Shown one piece after another: positions 46,405 to 55,531 of a stretch of 64,000 bases of DNA; position 1 is the stretch's first letter; each line of letters opens with the position of its first letter. Under the pieces are notes generated by a model. It made no database searches and had not been told where the DNA came from. It saw only the letters and a list, made by a program, of their open reading frames with translations. The DNA is from Gammaproteobacteria bacterium (GTDB taxonomy: Bacteria > Pseudomonadota > Gammaproteobacteria > UBA6429 > Thiohalophilaceae). The translations under genes were made by a program, and so were the position numbers. The DNA lies in assembly GCA_016125505.1 (NCBI GenBank), contig WGLP01000003.1, positions 1 through 64,000 on the forward strand, in the 5' to 3' direction.

Positions 46405-48105
46405 ATGTTGAAACAGCCCAGCCAGAAATACCGTCCCTTCCCGCCCGTACCTATGACCGCTCGGCAATGGCCGAACCGGACCCTGACGGCGCCGCCGATC
46501 TGGATGAGTACCGACCTGCGTGACGGCAACCAGGCGCTGTTCGAGCCCATGAACAGCGAGCGGAAAATGCGGATGTTCAGGACGCTGTGCGACATCGGCT
46601 TCAAGGAGATCGAGGTGGCCTTCCCGTCCGCCTCGCAGACCGACTTCAATTTCGTGCGCCAGCTTATCGAAGGCAACCACATCCCCGACGATGTGACCAT
46701 CGAGGTCCTGACCCAGGCCCGCGAACATCTCATTCGCCGTACCATGGAATCCGTGCGCGGCGCACGCCGGGCCATCGTGCACGTGTATAACGCCACGTCA
46801 AAAACCTTTCGCGACGTCGTGTTCAAAATGAGCAAGGACGAAGTGGTGGCCATGGCGGTATCGTCGGTGCAATTGATCAAACAACTGGCCGCCGAACAGC
46901 CCGAGACCGAGTGGGTGCTGGAATACAGTCCGGAGACGTTTTCCGCCACCGAACTGGATTTCGCCAAAGCGATCTGTGATGCGGTGACCGCCGCATGGGG
47001 CGCGACGCCGGACAACAAGGTCATTATCAATCTGCCGACCACGGTCGAGGTTGCCACGCCCAACGTGTATGCCGATCAGATCGAATGGATGCACCGTCAT
47101 CTTGCGCGCCGCGACAGCATCATCCTGAGTTTGCATCCGCATAACGATCGCGGCACCGCCGTGGCATCCGCTGAACTGGGATTGATGGCAGGCGCCGATC
47201 GCGTCGAGGGTTGCCTGTTCGGCAATGGCGAACGCACGGGTAATGTCGATATCGTGACCCTTGCCTTGAACCTGTACACCCAGGGCGTGGCACCGGGGCT
47301 CGACTTTTCCGACATCAACGGTATCGCGCGTACCGTCGAACATTGCAATCAGTTGCCGATCCATCCGCGCCATCCCTACGTCGGCGACCTGGTGTTTACG
47401 GCCTTCTCCGGCTCACATCAGGACGCGATCAAAAAAGGTTTTGCCGCACAGCAGGCCGATGCCGTCTGGAACGTGCCTTACCTGCCCATCGATCCCACCG
47501 ACATTGGCCGCAGTTATGACTCGGTGATTCGCATCAACAGTCAATCCGGCAAGGGCGGTATCGCCTACCTGATGGAGGCCGAATACGGCGTGGTGATGCC
47601 GCGGCGCCTGCAAGTGGAGTTCTCCGGTGTCGTGCAACAACATACCGATCAGCATGGCGGTGAAATGACGGCCGCGGATATCTGGCAGTTATTCTCGCAA
47701 ACCTATCTCGACAGCGTGCAACCGGTGCGTTACATCGAACACCACCTGTTCGAACATGGTCATGCCCAGGGCATCCGTGTGAGCGTTGACGTGAACGGTG
47801 TGTCACATCTGCTCAAGGGTGAAGGCAACGGGCCCATCGATGCCGCCGTGCATGCCTTGCAAGGTATCGGCGTCTCGGTACAGGTACGCAGCTTCGAGGA
47901 GCGCTCGATCAACGCCAGCCAGGACGCGGGGGATGCGCAGGCCTGCGCCTTCATCGAACTGACGGTGCCGGGCAGTGGCGTCGAGTGTTACGGCGCGGGC
48001 GTCGATGCGAACATCGTCACCGCCTCGATCAAGGCGCTGGTCAGCGCGGTGAATCGCCTGGGCAACATCGTGGTTCAATCTGCAAACCAGGTCCGCGAAG
48101 CGTAA
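46405..48105 (+). CDS. leuA: 2-isopropylmalate synthase
   Basis: 566 residues, the longer LeuA2 type found in pseudomonads and actinobacteria. It condenses acetyl-CoA with 2-oxoisovalerate, the first leucine-specific step. The catalytic barrel starts at [16 protein letters not shown] and includes [16 protein letters not shown] (metal ligands); the C-terminal LeuA dimer domain (about 420-560) gives leucine feedback inhibition. AAGGAA lies upstream of the ATG. No leader peptide or leucine attenuator is visible, so the divergent Lrp is the likely regulator. Confidence 0.94.
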   Translation: MLKQPSQKYRPFPPVPMTARQWPNRTLTAPPIWMSTDLRDGNQALFEPMNSERKMRMFRTLCDIGFKEIEVAFPSASQTDFNFVRQLIEGNHIPDDVTIEVLTQAREHLIRRTMESVRGARRAIVHVYNATSKTFRDVVFKMSKDEVVAMAVSSVQLIKQLAAEQPETEWVLEYSPETFSATELDFAKAICDAVTAAWGATPDNKVIINLPTTVEVATPNVYADQIEWMHRHLARRDSIILSLHPHNDRGTAVASAELGLMAGADRVEGCLFGNGERTGNVDIVTLALNLYTQGVAPGLDFSDINGIARTVEHCNQLPIHPRHPYVGDLVFTAFSGSHQDAIKKGFAAQQADAVWNVPYLPIDPTDIGRSYDSVIRINSQSGKGGIAYLMEAEYGVVMPRRLQVEFSGVVQQHTDQHGGEMTAADIWQLFSQTYLDSVQPVRYIEHHLFEHGHAQGIRVSVDVNGVSHLLKGEGNGPIDAAVHALQGIGVSVQVRSFEERSINASQDAGDAQACAFIELTVPGSGVECYGAGVDANIVTASIKALVSAVNRLGNIVVQSANQVREA

Positions 48106-48471
48106 TCCCCAACAACGCTCTCGCGCAATTGACTAGCCGGCGACTCTCACTTGCTATGCGTTCAGCAGGTGAGAGGCCGCTGCAATCTTTTCAATCCTCT
48201 TATATGGCTTACTGAATCAACATCAAAACAAGCCAACAATACAATTCAGAAATAACTCGCTATTTTCCCTACATTATCTAGCTCCTTGCGTGAAACAAAC
48301 GTGATCCTTTCGTGAGGACCGCGTGTCCGCTTCTATGTGAAGTTATCCACGAAGAAAAATACATTAACTGTTCGTTTGTTGTAGTGCTGCGGGAAAACTG
48401 CGCACAACGGTGCGCCTTTCCTCACGCAAAAGTTACCCATTCAATTTGTAGTCACCATAAGGAGACAAGCT
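48106..48471. other. Intergenic stretch with a hairpin after leuA
   Basis: About 365 bases. An inverted repeat CTCTCACTTGCT / AGCAGGTGAGAG (48144-48175, one G-T mismatch, eight-base loop) lies 38 bases past the leuA stop. It lacks a T-run, so it is a stable 3' hairpin rather than a classic terminator. The remainder is AT-rich and must contain the promoter of the next gene; no strong -35/-10 pair is clear. Confidence 0.55.
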
Positions 48472-49590
48472 ATGAACCGCAAAGGAGTTTTGTTTTACAC
48501 GGCTATCCTGCTGCTGAGCGTTATTGGCACCAGCGCCTATGCAGGCGGCGCCTATACCATGACCAACGCGACCGACGACAACCAGATCGTGGTCTTCAGT
48601 CGCGATGACACAGGACTGTTAACAAAGGTAGACACGATTTCCACCGGGGGCAAAGGCTCCGGTGGCAACATCGATCCACTGGCCTCACAGGGCTCGCTGA
48701 TCCTGGTGGATGCGGACGATATACGTCACGGCTGGAAACACCGTTACGGCAATGACCGCGAACAATTGTTGCTGGCAGTGAATGCCGGTAGCAATGACAT
48801 TTCAGTATTTCGGGTTGACGGTGACAGCATTAGCTTAAGTGACCGCATCGGTAGCGGTGGCAGTTTCCCGGTAAGTGTGACCGCTGACGCCAACATGGTG
48901 TATGTGCTGAATAACGGCGCCCCGGCCAACATCACCGGTTTCCGGCTGGATCGCAAAGGCCGCCTGCACGCGGTACCCCACTCCACTCGCATGCTGGATG
49001 CCGGTTCGTACGGCCAGGTGGCCTTTGATCCGGACGGCAAGTTCCTGGCCATCACCGACAAGGCGAACAATCGCCTGCTGGTCTATCGCGTCGGCAAAAA
49101 CGGCTTGCCCTCTGACTCACCGGTTGTGACGCCATCTTCAGGTGCCGTGCCCTTCGGTGTCGATTTTGATCGCAAGGGTCACCTGCTGGTGGTTGAGGCC
49201 GGCGCCAACGCCGTATCGTCTTACGACATTAACGGCGACGGCAGCCTGCAAGTCATCAGCGCCTCGATTCCCAACGGCCAGATCGCGACCTGCTGGATCG
49301 TCGTCAATCGTCGCGGTGACATCGTCACCACCAATCCCGGCACCAATTCTCTCTCCGCCTTTCACGTCCGTGCCCGCACTGGCGAAGTTACGCTGTTGAA
49401 TGGCACTGCCGGCGCCGGTAACGCACCGCTGGATGTGGACATGAGTCGCCATGGCAGATTCGCCTATGCCGTAGACCCTGTGGCCGGTGGCGTGGACATG
49501 TTCCGCGTGGAAAATGATGGCAGCCTGACGGCATTGGGCACCGTGGATGCCGGTCTGGCAATCTATGCGCAAGGCATGGCAGTACGCTGA
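48472..49590 (+). CDS. Secreted beta-propeller protein (lactonase/YncE-like)
   Basis: 372 residues. A signal peptide (about 1-24, ending TSAYA) precedes seven-bladed propeller repeats with recurring NDISVFRVDGD and YGQVAFDPDGKFLAITD units, similar to 6-phosphogluconolactonase/YncE folds. No lactonase catalytic set is confirmed, so enzyme activity is uncertain. AAGGAG is seven bases ahead of the ATG. A bidirectional terminator follows. Confidence 0.83.
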   Translation: MNRKGVLFYTAILLLSVIGTSAYAGGAYTMTNATDDNQIVVFSRDDTGLLTKVDTISTGGKGSGGNIDPLASQGSLILVDADDIRHGWKHRYGNDREQLLLAVNAGSNDISVFRVDGDSISLSDRIGSGGSFPVSVTADANMVYVLNNGAPANITGFRLDRKGRLHAVPHSTRMLDAGSYGQVAFDPDGKFLAITDKANNRLLVYRVGKNGLPSDSPVVTPSSGAVPFGVDFDRKGHLLVVEAGANAVSSYDINGDGSLQVISASIPNGQIATCWIVVNRRGDIVTTNPGTNSLSAFHVRARTGEVTLLNGTAGAGNAPLDVDMSRHGRFAYAVDPVAGGVDMFRVENDGSLTALGTVDAGLAIYAQGMAVR

Positions 49591-49616
49591 TTCATCAGTT
49601 CGGTAAAGAGACTTTC

Positions 49617-49643
49617 CGGGCCCTTCATCGTATGAAGGGCCCG
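49617..49643. terminator. Bidirectional intrinsic terminator
   Basis: A perfect 12-bp stem, CGGGCCCTTCAT / ATGAAGGGCCCG, with a three-base loop, lies between convergent genes. The plus side is followed by TGTTTC and the minus side by GAAAGTCTCTTT, so T-richness is only moderate on both sides. Confidence 0.75.
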
Positions 49644-49658
49644 TGTTTCAATCTGCAT

Positions 49659-50321
49659 TTACTGCGTATAAGGCTCAAACGCGGATAACACTTCGGTCTC
49701 TGCACGCGCGGCGGCAAACCATTCCTGCATCACCGGTAGTGCCAGTAACGAAGACACATAGTCCTGACACACCGCATCCAGTTTGACCTGATAAGTTGTA
49801 AAGCGAATCGCGACGGGTGCATACATGGCATCGGCAATGGAAAAATCGCCGAACAGCATCGCTCCGCCTTTACCATATTTCGCCCGGCACTCGCGCCAGA
49901 GCTGGGTAATGCGCGCAACCTGCGGTTCGGTCTCCGCGTTCAGACCTTTTCCCGGAAATGACTTTTTACAGTTCATTGGCATGTGTGTACGCACCGCGGC
50001 AAATCCTGAATGCATCTCCGCGGCTGCCGAACGCGCAATCGCCCTCGCCGCCCGCTCGCGTGGCCACATGACCAGTGACGGATACAGGTCCTGCAGATAT
50101 TCGCAAATGGCCAGGGAATCCCACACGGTGATATCGCCGTGTATCAGGGCCGGCACCAGACCGGAAGGCGAATATTTCTGGATGGCCGCTTTTGTCTCCG
50201 CCTGATACAGCGGAATGCGGATCTCCTCGAAAGAAATACCAAATTGCTTCATCAACAACCATGGCCGCAGCGACCAGGACGAATAGTTTTTGTTACCAAT
50301 GACCAGGGTGAACTTGTCCAT
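49659..50321 (-). CDS. Glutathione S-transferase family protein
   Basis: 220 residues. The N-terminal thioredoxin-like domain opens LVIGNKNYSSWSLRPWLLMK, with the candidate catalytic Ser/Tyr region NYSSWS, and GLVPALIHGDITVWDSLAICEYL contains the conserved cis-Pro and the Asp-Ser glutathione-binding pair. The all-helical C-terminal domain follows. Substrate unknown. It is a single gene, convergent with the beta-propeller gene across a shared terminator. Confidence 0.93.
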   Translation of the reverse strand: MDKFTLVIGNKNYSSWSLRPWLLMKQFGISFEEIRIPLYQAETKAAIQKYSPSGLVPALIHGDITVWDSLAICEYLQDLYPSLVMWPRERAARAIARSAAAEMHSGFAAVRTHMPMNCKKSFPGKGLNAETEPQVARITQLWRECRAKYGKGGAMLFGDFSIADAMYAPVAIRFTTYQVKLDAVCQDYVSSLLALPVMQEWFAAARAETEVLSAFEPYTQ

Positions 50322-50359
50322 CGTTATTTTTCCCTTTTAAGCATATTGAATAGTATCGC

Positions 50360-51247
50360 CTATGACGCCGCCCGCTCCAGTACTGCGTACCTCACTTCGT
50401 CCTGGATCCTGTTCATAAACGCCGCCTGCAGCAGTTGAAACACCGGTCCGGGACATGCGCTCAATTCGCGTCCGTCAATCTCGCGTACCGGGATCAATTC
50501 CATTGCCGTGCCGGTGAGAAAACATTCGTCCGCTGTATACAAGTCGTATGCTGACAAAGTGGTTTCTGCTGACGCTATGCCTTGTGCTTTGGCCAGGGCC
50601 ATGATCACACTGCGCGTCACGCCATCCAGCGCACCGTCCGTCACCGGTGGCGTCAACAGGCTACCGTCACGCACAATAAACACATTGTCGGTCGTCCCTT
50701 CGCTCACATGGCCCTGTGCATTCAGCAGGATCGCTTCATCGGCTTTGGCGTGATTCGCCTCGATCCGCGCCAGTACATGATTGAGATAATTAAGCGACTT
50801 CACCCGCGGATCCAGTCCATCCGGCGACAGGCGCCGGGTCGCGGCAATGATCAGGCTTGCGCCGCGTTGTCTTACCCGGGGCTCCACCGCGGTCAAGCTA
50901 TCCGCGATAATAAACGTCGTTGCCCGGCGGCATGAATTGGGATTAACGCCCAGGGTCCCCTTGCCACGCGTAATCACCAGACGTAAATAGCCATCGGGCT
51001 GCGCATACGCCTGAATCAGGTCGTGAATCGCCGTCGCCAGTTCGCCCAGCGTGTACGGCAAGGTCAGTTTTATCGCCCGAGCCGACTGCTGTAGACGTTG
51101 TAGATGCGCCTGCAGCCGAAACGGCTGGCGCTGATAAAAGCGGATGCCTTCAAACACGCCATCGCCGTATAACAAACCATGATCGAAGACCGAAACCCTG
51201 GCCTCTTCGCCGGGAACAATGGTCCCGTCCAGCCAACATAGTGACAC
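50360..51247 (-). CDS. Class IV PLP aminotransferase (branched-chain or D-amino-acid type)
   Basis: 295 residues from a GTG with AAGGAG nine bases upstream. The fold is shown by SVFDHGLLYGDGVFEGIR, the PLP lysine in RVKSLNYLNHVLA and the phosphate-binding EGTTDNVFIV and LTGTAMELIPV. The family interconverts branched-chain amino acids and 2-oxoacids (IlvE) or acts on D-amino acids; sequence alone does not separate them. It is divergent from a MocR regulator with an aminotransferase-like domain, which probably controls it. Confidence 0.9.
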   Translation of the reverse strand: MSLCWLDGTIVPGEEARVSVFDHGLLYGDGVFEGIRFYQRQPFRLQAHLQRLQQSARAIKLTLPYTLGELATAIHDLIQAYAQPDGYLRLVITRGKGTLGVNPNSCRRATTFIIADSLTAVEPRVRQRGASLIIAATRRLSPDGLDPRVKSLNYLNHVLARIEANHAKADEAILLNAQGHVSEGTTDNVFIVRDGSLLTPPVTDGALDGVTRSVIMALAKAQGIASAETTLSAYDLYTADECFLTGTAMELIPVREIDGRELSACPGPVFQLLQAAFMNRIQDEVRYAVLERAAS

Positions 51248-51291
51248 GTGCCTTTCTCCTTTATTGTTTCTGGCTTCACCATAGGCAATTG

Positions 51292-51346
51292 CTGGTCTGC
51301 ATAACAGATACAGACTATGATTAATTAGACCAGTACAGATCGAGAC
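51292..51346. promoter_or_regulatory. Candidate MocR operator repeats
   Basis: Two near-identical direct repeats, ACAGATACAGAC (51304-51315) and ACAGATCGAGAC (51335-51346), lie 31 bp apart start to start, about three helical turns. A 7-bp inverted pair, CTGGTCT (51292-51298) and AGACCAG (51327-51333), overlaps them. This lies between the divergent aminotransferase and MocR genes, the usual place for MocR control sites. Binding is inferred. Confidence 0.55.
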
Positions 51347-51351
51347 AGACG

Positions 51352-52770
51352 ATGTCCGCCACCCCCGAACAGTTTTTGTATGAACAACTCGCCGCCGACC
51401 TGAGCAAGGCCATTGCGCAAGGCCTGTTTAGCAAGGATGAACGCCTGCCATCCCTGCGCCAGCTCAGCGAGCAATATGCCGTAAGCATGGCCACGGCGAT
51501 CCAGGCCTATCAACACCTGGAACAGACCGGACTGATCGCGGCGCGGCCCAAATCCGGCTACTACGTCACGGCCAGACCGACAGAAGACACGGAAGAACCC
51601 ACGCTGACACGGCCGAAGTCCTCTCCCACGGACGTCAACGTCGGCCACCTCGCCATGTCCCTGGTGAATGAGTCACGCCTGCCCGGTCTGATCCGCCTCG
51701 GCGCCGCGGTACCGGAACCGGCGCTATTACCGCTGGGTGCCCTGTCGCGCACCCTCGCAGGTATCGCACGGCGCAAACTCCAGGCACCCGCCAGCTACGA
51801 ACAATCGCAGGGCAATCTTGAACTGCGCAAACAGATCGCACGCCTGATGCGCGATAGCGGCGTGCGTTGCTCGCCGGATGACATCATCGTGACCAATGGT
51901 TGCCTGGAGGCACTGGGACTGGCGTTACGCGCTATCGCCAAAAACGGCGACACCATTGCGATCGAATCACCGACATACTTTGGCGTGTTACAGGTCATCG
52001 AATCCCTGGGCATGAAGGCGCTGGAGATTCCGACCCATGCCCGCACCGGCATCGACATACAGGCACTTAAAAAAACCCTGGCACAACGCAAGATCGCCGC
52101 CTGTATGTTGATGCCCACGTTTAACAATCCGCTCGGGTCGAGCATGCCGGATGTGCACAAACAGGACGTGGTGGCCCTGCTCGCCAGACATCGGGTTCCC
52201 CTGATCGAGGACGATGTCTATGGCGCGCTGAGTTACGAGCCACGCCGGCCCAAGGCGGCGAAGGCCTTCGACCCTCACGGCAACGTCTTGTATTGCTCTT
52301 CCTTTTCAAAAACCGTTTCGCCAGGCCTGCGCATCGGCTGGATCCTTGCGGGCCGCTATCAGGAACAGGTGGCCTATCAGAAATTCCTCGATAACATCTG
52401 CACCGCCACGCATCCGCAGCAGACACTGGCGGAGTTTCTGGCGAAGGGCGGCTATCGCCGTGGCGTGCGTCACGCCGCGCGCATATACCGGCAACGGATG
52501 GAACAATTCCGGCATTGGCTTGCGGATGCCTTTCCCAAAGGCACGCGCATCAGCAATCCACAAGGCGGGTTCTTACTCTGGGTGGAATTGCCGCCCGCCG
52601 TGGACTGCCTCGACTTATATCGGAAGGCGCTGGAGAAAAAGATCGCGATTACGCCAGGCGTGTTGTTCTCGGCGCAGGGCCAGTATCGCCATCATATTCG
52701 TCTGAGCTGCGGTGCGGTGGATGGCGAGCAGGCCAGAAAATCGATCACCGCGCTGGCGAAATTGATGTGA
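51352..52770 (+). CDS. MocR-type transcriptional regulator (GntR + aminotransferase domain)
   Basis: 472 residues. Residues about 5-70 are a GntR winged helix (FLYEQLAADLSKAIAQG, LPSLRQLSEQYAVSMATAIQAYQHL). Residues about 110-470 are a fold-type I aminotransferase domain with the PLP lysine in SSFSKTVSPGLRIGW and the DDVYGALSY aspartate loop. MocR proteins sense a PLP adduct. It is divergent from the class IV aminotransferase gene, suggesting control of amino-acid or PLP metabolism. Confidence 0.92.
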   Translation: MSATPEQFLYEQLAADLSKAIAQGLFSKDERLPSLRQLSEQYAVSMATAIQAYQHLEQTGLIAARPKSGYYVTARPTEDTEEPTLTRPKSSPTDVNVGHLAMSLVNESRLPGLIRLGAAVPEPALLPLGALSRTLAGIARRKLQAPASYEQSQGNLELRKQIARLMRDSGVRCSPDDIIVTNGCLEALGLALRAIAKNGDTIAIESPTYFGVLQVIESLGMKALEIPTHARTGIDIQALKKTLAQRKIAACMLMPTFNNPLGSSMPDVHKQDVVALLARHRVPLIEDDVYGALSYEPRRPKAAKAFDPHGNVLYCSSFSKTVSPGLRIGWILAGRYQEQVAYQKFLDNICTATHPQQTLAEFLAKGGYRRGVRHAARIYRQRMEQFRHWLADAFPKGTRISNPQGGFLLWVELPPAVDCLDLYRKALEKKIAITPGVLFSAQGQYRHHIRLSCGAVDGEQARKSITALAKLM

Positions 52771-52813
52771 CGTGTTTTAAGGAATCAATCAGGACAGGAA
52801 TTATCAATGCAGG

Positions 52814-53185
52814 CTAAATCGGCGCGCCTTCCAGCCGGTATTGACTGTTCGCATGGGGTTTGCCGCCGAGATAGATGTCGTATTCCCTGGAGTACAAGGC
52901 CATGCCCTTGCTGGGGATCGCGTGCAAGTGTTTGACGATGCGTTCGGCGTAGGCGGGATAAAACGCTTTGGCAAAATCGTGATACAGACTGTCCTGCCGG
53001 GAGAGACGGCGTAGATCGATCGTGTTCCATAGTCGGACCAGTGTCAGGTAGTCTTCCACCGTCAAGGCCGCGTCGGTCTGCATCCGTTGCAAATAGTCCG
53101 CCACCATGGCGCGAAAGTCCTGCCAGCTGATCGGCAGGCCGGTTGTCAGCACATCTGGAATGTCATCCTGACTGTTCGCCTGCAT
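52814..53185 (-). CDS. Small protein of unknown function paired with the GNQAV-motif protein
   Basis: 123 residues, cytoplasmic by appearance, mostly helical (DFRAMVADYLQRMQTDAAL, LRRLSRQDSLYHDFAKAFY) with a short beta end (YDIYLGGKPHANSQYRLEG). No family recognised. AGGA stands upstream of the ATG, and its start is eight bases from the stop of the next gene, so they form a two-gene operon. An immunity or chaperone role is only a guess from the pairing. Confidence 0.65.
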   Translation of the reverse strand: MQANSQDDIPDVLTTGLPISWQDFRAMVADYLQRMQTDAALTVEDYLTLVRLWNTIDLRRLSRQDSLYHDFAKAFYPAYAERIVKHLHAIPSKGMALYSREYDIYLGGKPHANSQYRLEGAPI

Positions 53186-53193
53186 TCGCTGTC

Positions 53194-53976
53194 CTAGGTG
53201 TAACTGTATTTGGGATAATCGTGCCGCACGATATTACGAAATTCGGGACTGACGCTGTTGCGCACCAGGATCCCGGAGGGGGCGCCGGCAATCTTGGTAC
53301 CCTTGCCGATGACCGACCTGGTCCCTTTACCGGTCCAGCCCCATTTAAAGGCCTTGAGGATTCTATCCTTGCCGGTACCGCGATAGTTGACCGCGACAAC
53401 CGCGGTCTCGAAATACGCTTCATCGTGTAACGCCACCGCACCGGGCCGGTCAAAGATGCGAATCGTGCCATGATCGGTGCTGAAGACCACCTGGCTGGCA
53501 ACTTCACCGGGGGTCAGATAATACGGATTGGTCGGATGCGCCGGCGTATTTCCGCCCATGGTGACATACGGTGAGTTCTTACCACCGTCGACAAAGGCAT
53601 CCCAGGTTTTGCCATGCCACCTCCAGCTATAGGTGCCAACCTGCACACCATCCGTACGCCGCGTGCCCATGAAGGTTTGAATCGCCTGCAGTGAATCGGC
53701 CGGGGTGCTGGTCACCGAGAACGTCACATCCAGCGTCAAGCCGGCCAGCCCACCTGCCGTACCGCTCGTCTTGAAGGGAATTGATGATGCGACGCTCGGT
53801 GCCGCGCCGCGCTGGCTTGTTGCCGACAGGCGTTGTACCGCCTGATTCCCCAGTGTCTGCTGCAAACGTTGGTTGGAACCGGCTTGCGGGTCGTCCTTGC
53901 AGTGTTTTGCCGCTGCAAGCGATTTTACGGTCTTGCCCGGCGGGGAATACGTCGGTTTCTTCGCGAAGGAAAACAC
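53194..53976 (-). CDS. Putative contractile-injection-system-type cargo protein with GNQAV motif
   Basis: 260 residues from a GTG at 53976 with AAGGAGA six bases upstream; a TTG at 53994 is less likely because it lies ahead of that site. No signal peptide; the N-terminus is Lys/Pro/Ser-rich and low in structure. The motif RLQQTLGNQAVQRL (about 43-56) is the short LQxxxGNxAV helix that recurs near the N-terminus of DUF4157-type eCIS-linked proteins. Residues about 80-260 form a beta-rich domain (TYSWRWHGKTWDAFVDGG, AFKWGWTGKGT) I cannot name. No tail-tube or baseplate genes are present in the window. Confidence 0.6.
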   Translation of the reverse strand: MFSFAKKPTYSPPGKTVKSLAAAKHCKDDPQAGSNQRLQQTLGNQAVQRLSATSQRGAAPSVASSIPFKTSGTAGGLAGLTLDVTFSVTSTPADSLQAIQTFMGTRRTDGVQVGTYSWRWHGKTWDAFVDGGKNSPYVTMGGNTPAHPTNPYYLTPGEVASQVVFSTDHGTIRIFDRPGAVALHDEAYFETAVVAVNYRGTGKDRILKAFKWGWTGKGTRSVIGKGTKIAGAPSGILVRNSVSPEFRNIVRHDYPKYSYT

Positions 53977-54206
53977 GGGGAATCTCCTTTTCAAAACAAC
54001 TGCGTCAGTCCTGCTAAACCTCCCAAGAAGTGTAGTTCAATCCAGGTTAACCACTGTGCCAACTTGTGTCACCGCAGCGGTTTTATCTATTTATATAGTG
54101 CAGACTGTTGGTCATGCCGCACTTTTTGCGTGCATTGCCTACCCAGGCTGCACTAATTCCGCTCCCGAAACCGGCGTATCCCATGCTAAGCAATTGATTT
54201 TTCAGA

Positions 54207-54222
54207 TGGCATACTCTGTGCA
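54207..54222 (+). promoter_or_regulatory. Probable sigma-54 promoter of the guanidine operon
   Basis: TGGCATACTCTGTGCA matches the -24/-12 pattern TGGCAC-N5-TTGCA with correct spacing of the GG and GC pairs. The start of transcription would fall near 54233, about 55 bases ahead of the riboswitch. Sigma-54 control with NtrC is common for nitrogen-scavenging operons. A clear upstream NtrC dyad was not found, so regulator identity is open. Confidence 0.55.
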
Positions 54223-54286
54223 ATATAGTGCATGGAGCACAATTCGGAGTCATCGGCGCACTACTGGGCCGAGTATCAATGCAGAC

Positions 54287-54403
54287 AATGGATGGCTAGG
54301 GTTCCGGCTCGCAAGAGTGACTGGTCCGAGAGCGATCGACCTGACGCGCTTTGGGTTACTTCCGGCGACAGGTTACACGGCGGGATAAAAGCCCGGGAGA
54401 TTC
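54287..54403 (+). ncRNA. Guanidine-I riboswitch (ykkC class)
   Basis: The conserved blocks of the ykkC RNA occur in order: CTAGGGTTCCGGCTCGC (54296-54312), ACTGGTCCGAGAG (54320-54332), ACACGG (54375-54380) and GGGATAAAAGCCCGGGAGA (54382-54400). In known examples guanidinium binding switches on the downstream genes. There is no intrinsic terminator after it, so control may be at translation or through an untidy hairpin near 54404-54470. The next gene is the binding protein of an ABC importer, the expected partner. Confidence 0.93.
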
Positions 54404-54470
54404 AACAGCGTGACGGCCGTTGATTCCCCTGTGCGAAAACTTTGCGTGTAGCCCCTTTGGAGTAACCATC

Positions 54471-55520
54471 ATGAAAAAACGCTTAGCACTTCCGCTTCTC
54501 CTCGTTCTGGCATTGTTCTCCAATGCCGTGTTTGCCAAAGACCACTTCAAGATCGCCTGGTCCATCTATGTCGGCTGGATGCCCTGGGATTACGCCGCCA
54601 ATGCCGGCATCGTCAAGAAGTGGGCGAAAAAATACGGCATCGATATCGACGTCGTGCAAATCAACGACTACATCGAGTCCATCAATCAATACACCGCCGG
54701 CAAGTTTGACGGCTGCGCCATGACCAACATGGATGCCCTGACCATTCCCGCCGCCGGCAATGTCGATTCCACCGCCCTGATCGTGGGTGACTTCTCCAAC
54801 GGTAACGACGGCATCGTGTTAAAGGGCAAGAAGGAGCTCAAGGACATCAAGGGCCAGAAGGTCAATCTGGTGGAGCTGAGCGTGTCACACTATTTATTAG
54901 CACGCGGCCTGGAGAGTATCGGCATGAGCGAGAAGGACGTCACCACAGTGAATACGTCGGATGCCGATATCGTCGGTGTCTACGGTTCCGATAGCGTCAC
55001 CGCCGTGGTTACCTGGAATCCGCTGCTCGGGACGATCCTGAAAACACCGAACAGCTACGAAGTCTTCAATTCCAGTCAGATCCCGGGCGAGATCATCGAC
55101 CTCATGGTAGTCAATACCAAGACCCTCAAGGAAAATCCGAAACTCGGCAAGGCCCTGACCGGTGCCTGGTATGAAATCATGAAGAAGATGCAAGGCGACT
55201 CCGCCAAGGCCAAGGAGATCCGTACCGCCATGGGCAAGGACTCCGGCACCGATCTGGCCGGCTTTGATGCACAGCTGAAGACAACGGCGATGTTTTACAA
55301 ACCGGCCGATGCAGTAAAATTCACCGATAGTCCGAAGCTCAAGCAGACCATGCAATATGTCGCGGAATTCAGCTTCAAACACGGCCTGCTGGGGACCGGC
55401 GCACCGGATGCCAAGTTCATCGGCGTCGAAACCCCGTCCGGCGTCTACGGCGATCCGAAAAACATCAAACTGCGCTTTGATCCGACTTACATGAAAATGG
55501 CAGCGGAAGGTAAACTATAA
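54471..55520 (+). CDS. ABC importer substrate-binding protein, probably for guanidine
   Basis: 349 residues. A signal peptide (about 1-21, ending NAVFA) leads to a TauA/SsuA/NrtA-like periplasmic binding fold: KIAWSIYVGWMPWDYAANAG, INDYIESINQYTAGKFDGC and DIKGQKVNLVELSVSHYLL. The ATG at 54471 is preceded by TTTGGAGT. It is the first gene behind the guanidine-I riboswitch, so guanidinium or a close analogue is the likely ligand; sequence alone does not prove this. Two inverted repeats lie between it and the permease gene. Confidence 0.88.
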   Translation: MKKRLALPLLLVLALFSNAVFAKDHFKIAWSIYVGWMPWDYAANAGIVKKWAKKYGIDIDVVQINDYIESINQYTAGKFDGCAMTNMDALTIPAAGNVDSTALIVGDFSNGNDGIVLKGKKELKDIKGQKVNLVELSVSHYLLARGLESIGMSEKDVTTVNTSDADIVGVYGSDSVTAVVTWNPLLGTILKTPNSYEVFNSSQIPGEIIDLMVVNTKTLKENPKLGKALTGAWYEIMKKMQGDSAKAKEIRTAMGKDSGTDLAGFDAQLKTTAMFYKPADAVKFTDSPKLKQTMQYVAEFSFKHGLLGTGAPDAKFIGVETPSGVYGDPKNIKLRFDPTYMKMAAEGKL

Positions 55521-55531
55521 ACTGATAAAGA

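Noticed and set aside
48144..48175. Intrinsic terminator of leuA
   Set aside because: The 12-bp stem is clear but there is no T-run on either side, so I record it only as a hairpin.
53995..54206. NtrC enhancer dyads upstream of the guanidine operon
   Set aside because: Only scattered half-sites such as TGCAC and TTGGT are present, with no properly spaced GCACC-N5-GGTGC dyad.
53873..54388. A 171-codon plus-strand frame running toward the guanidine-I riboswitch
   Set aside because: It overlaps the 5' end of the GNQAV-motif gene, the sigma-54-type promoter and the riboswitch itself, and its translation has no family resemblance.
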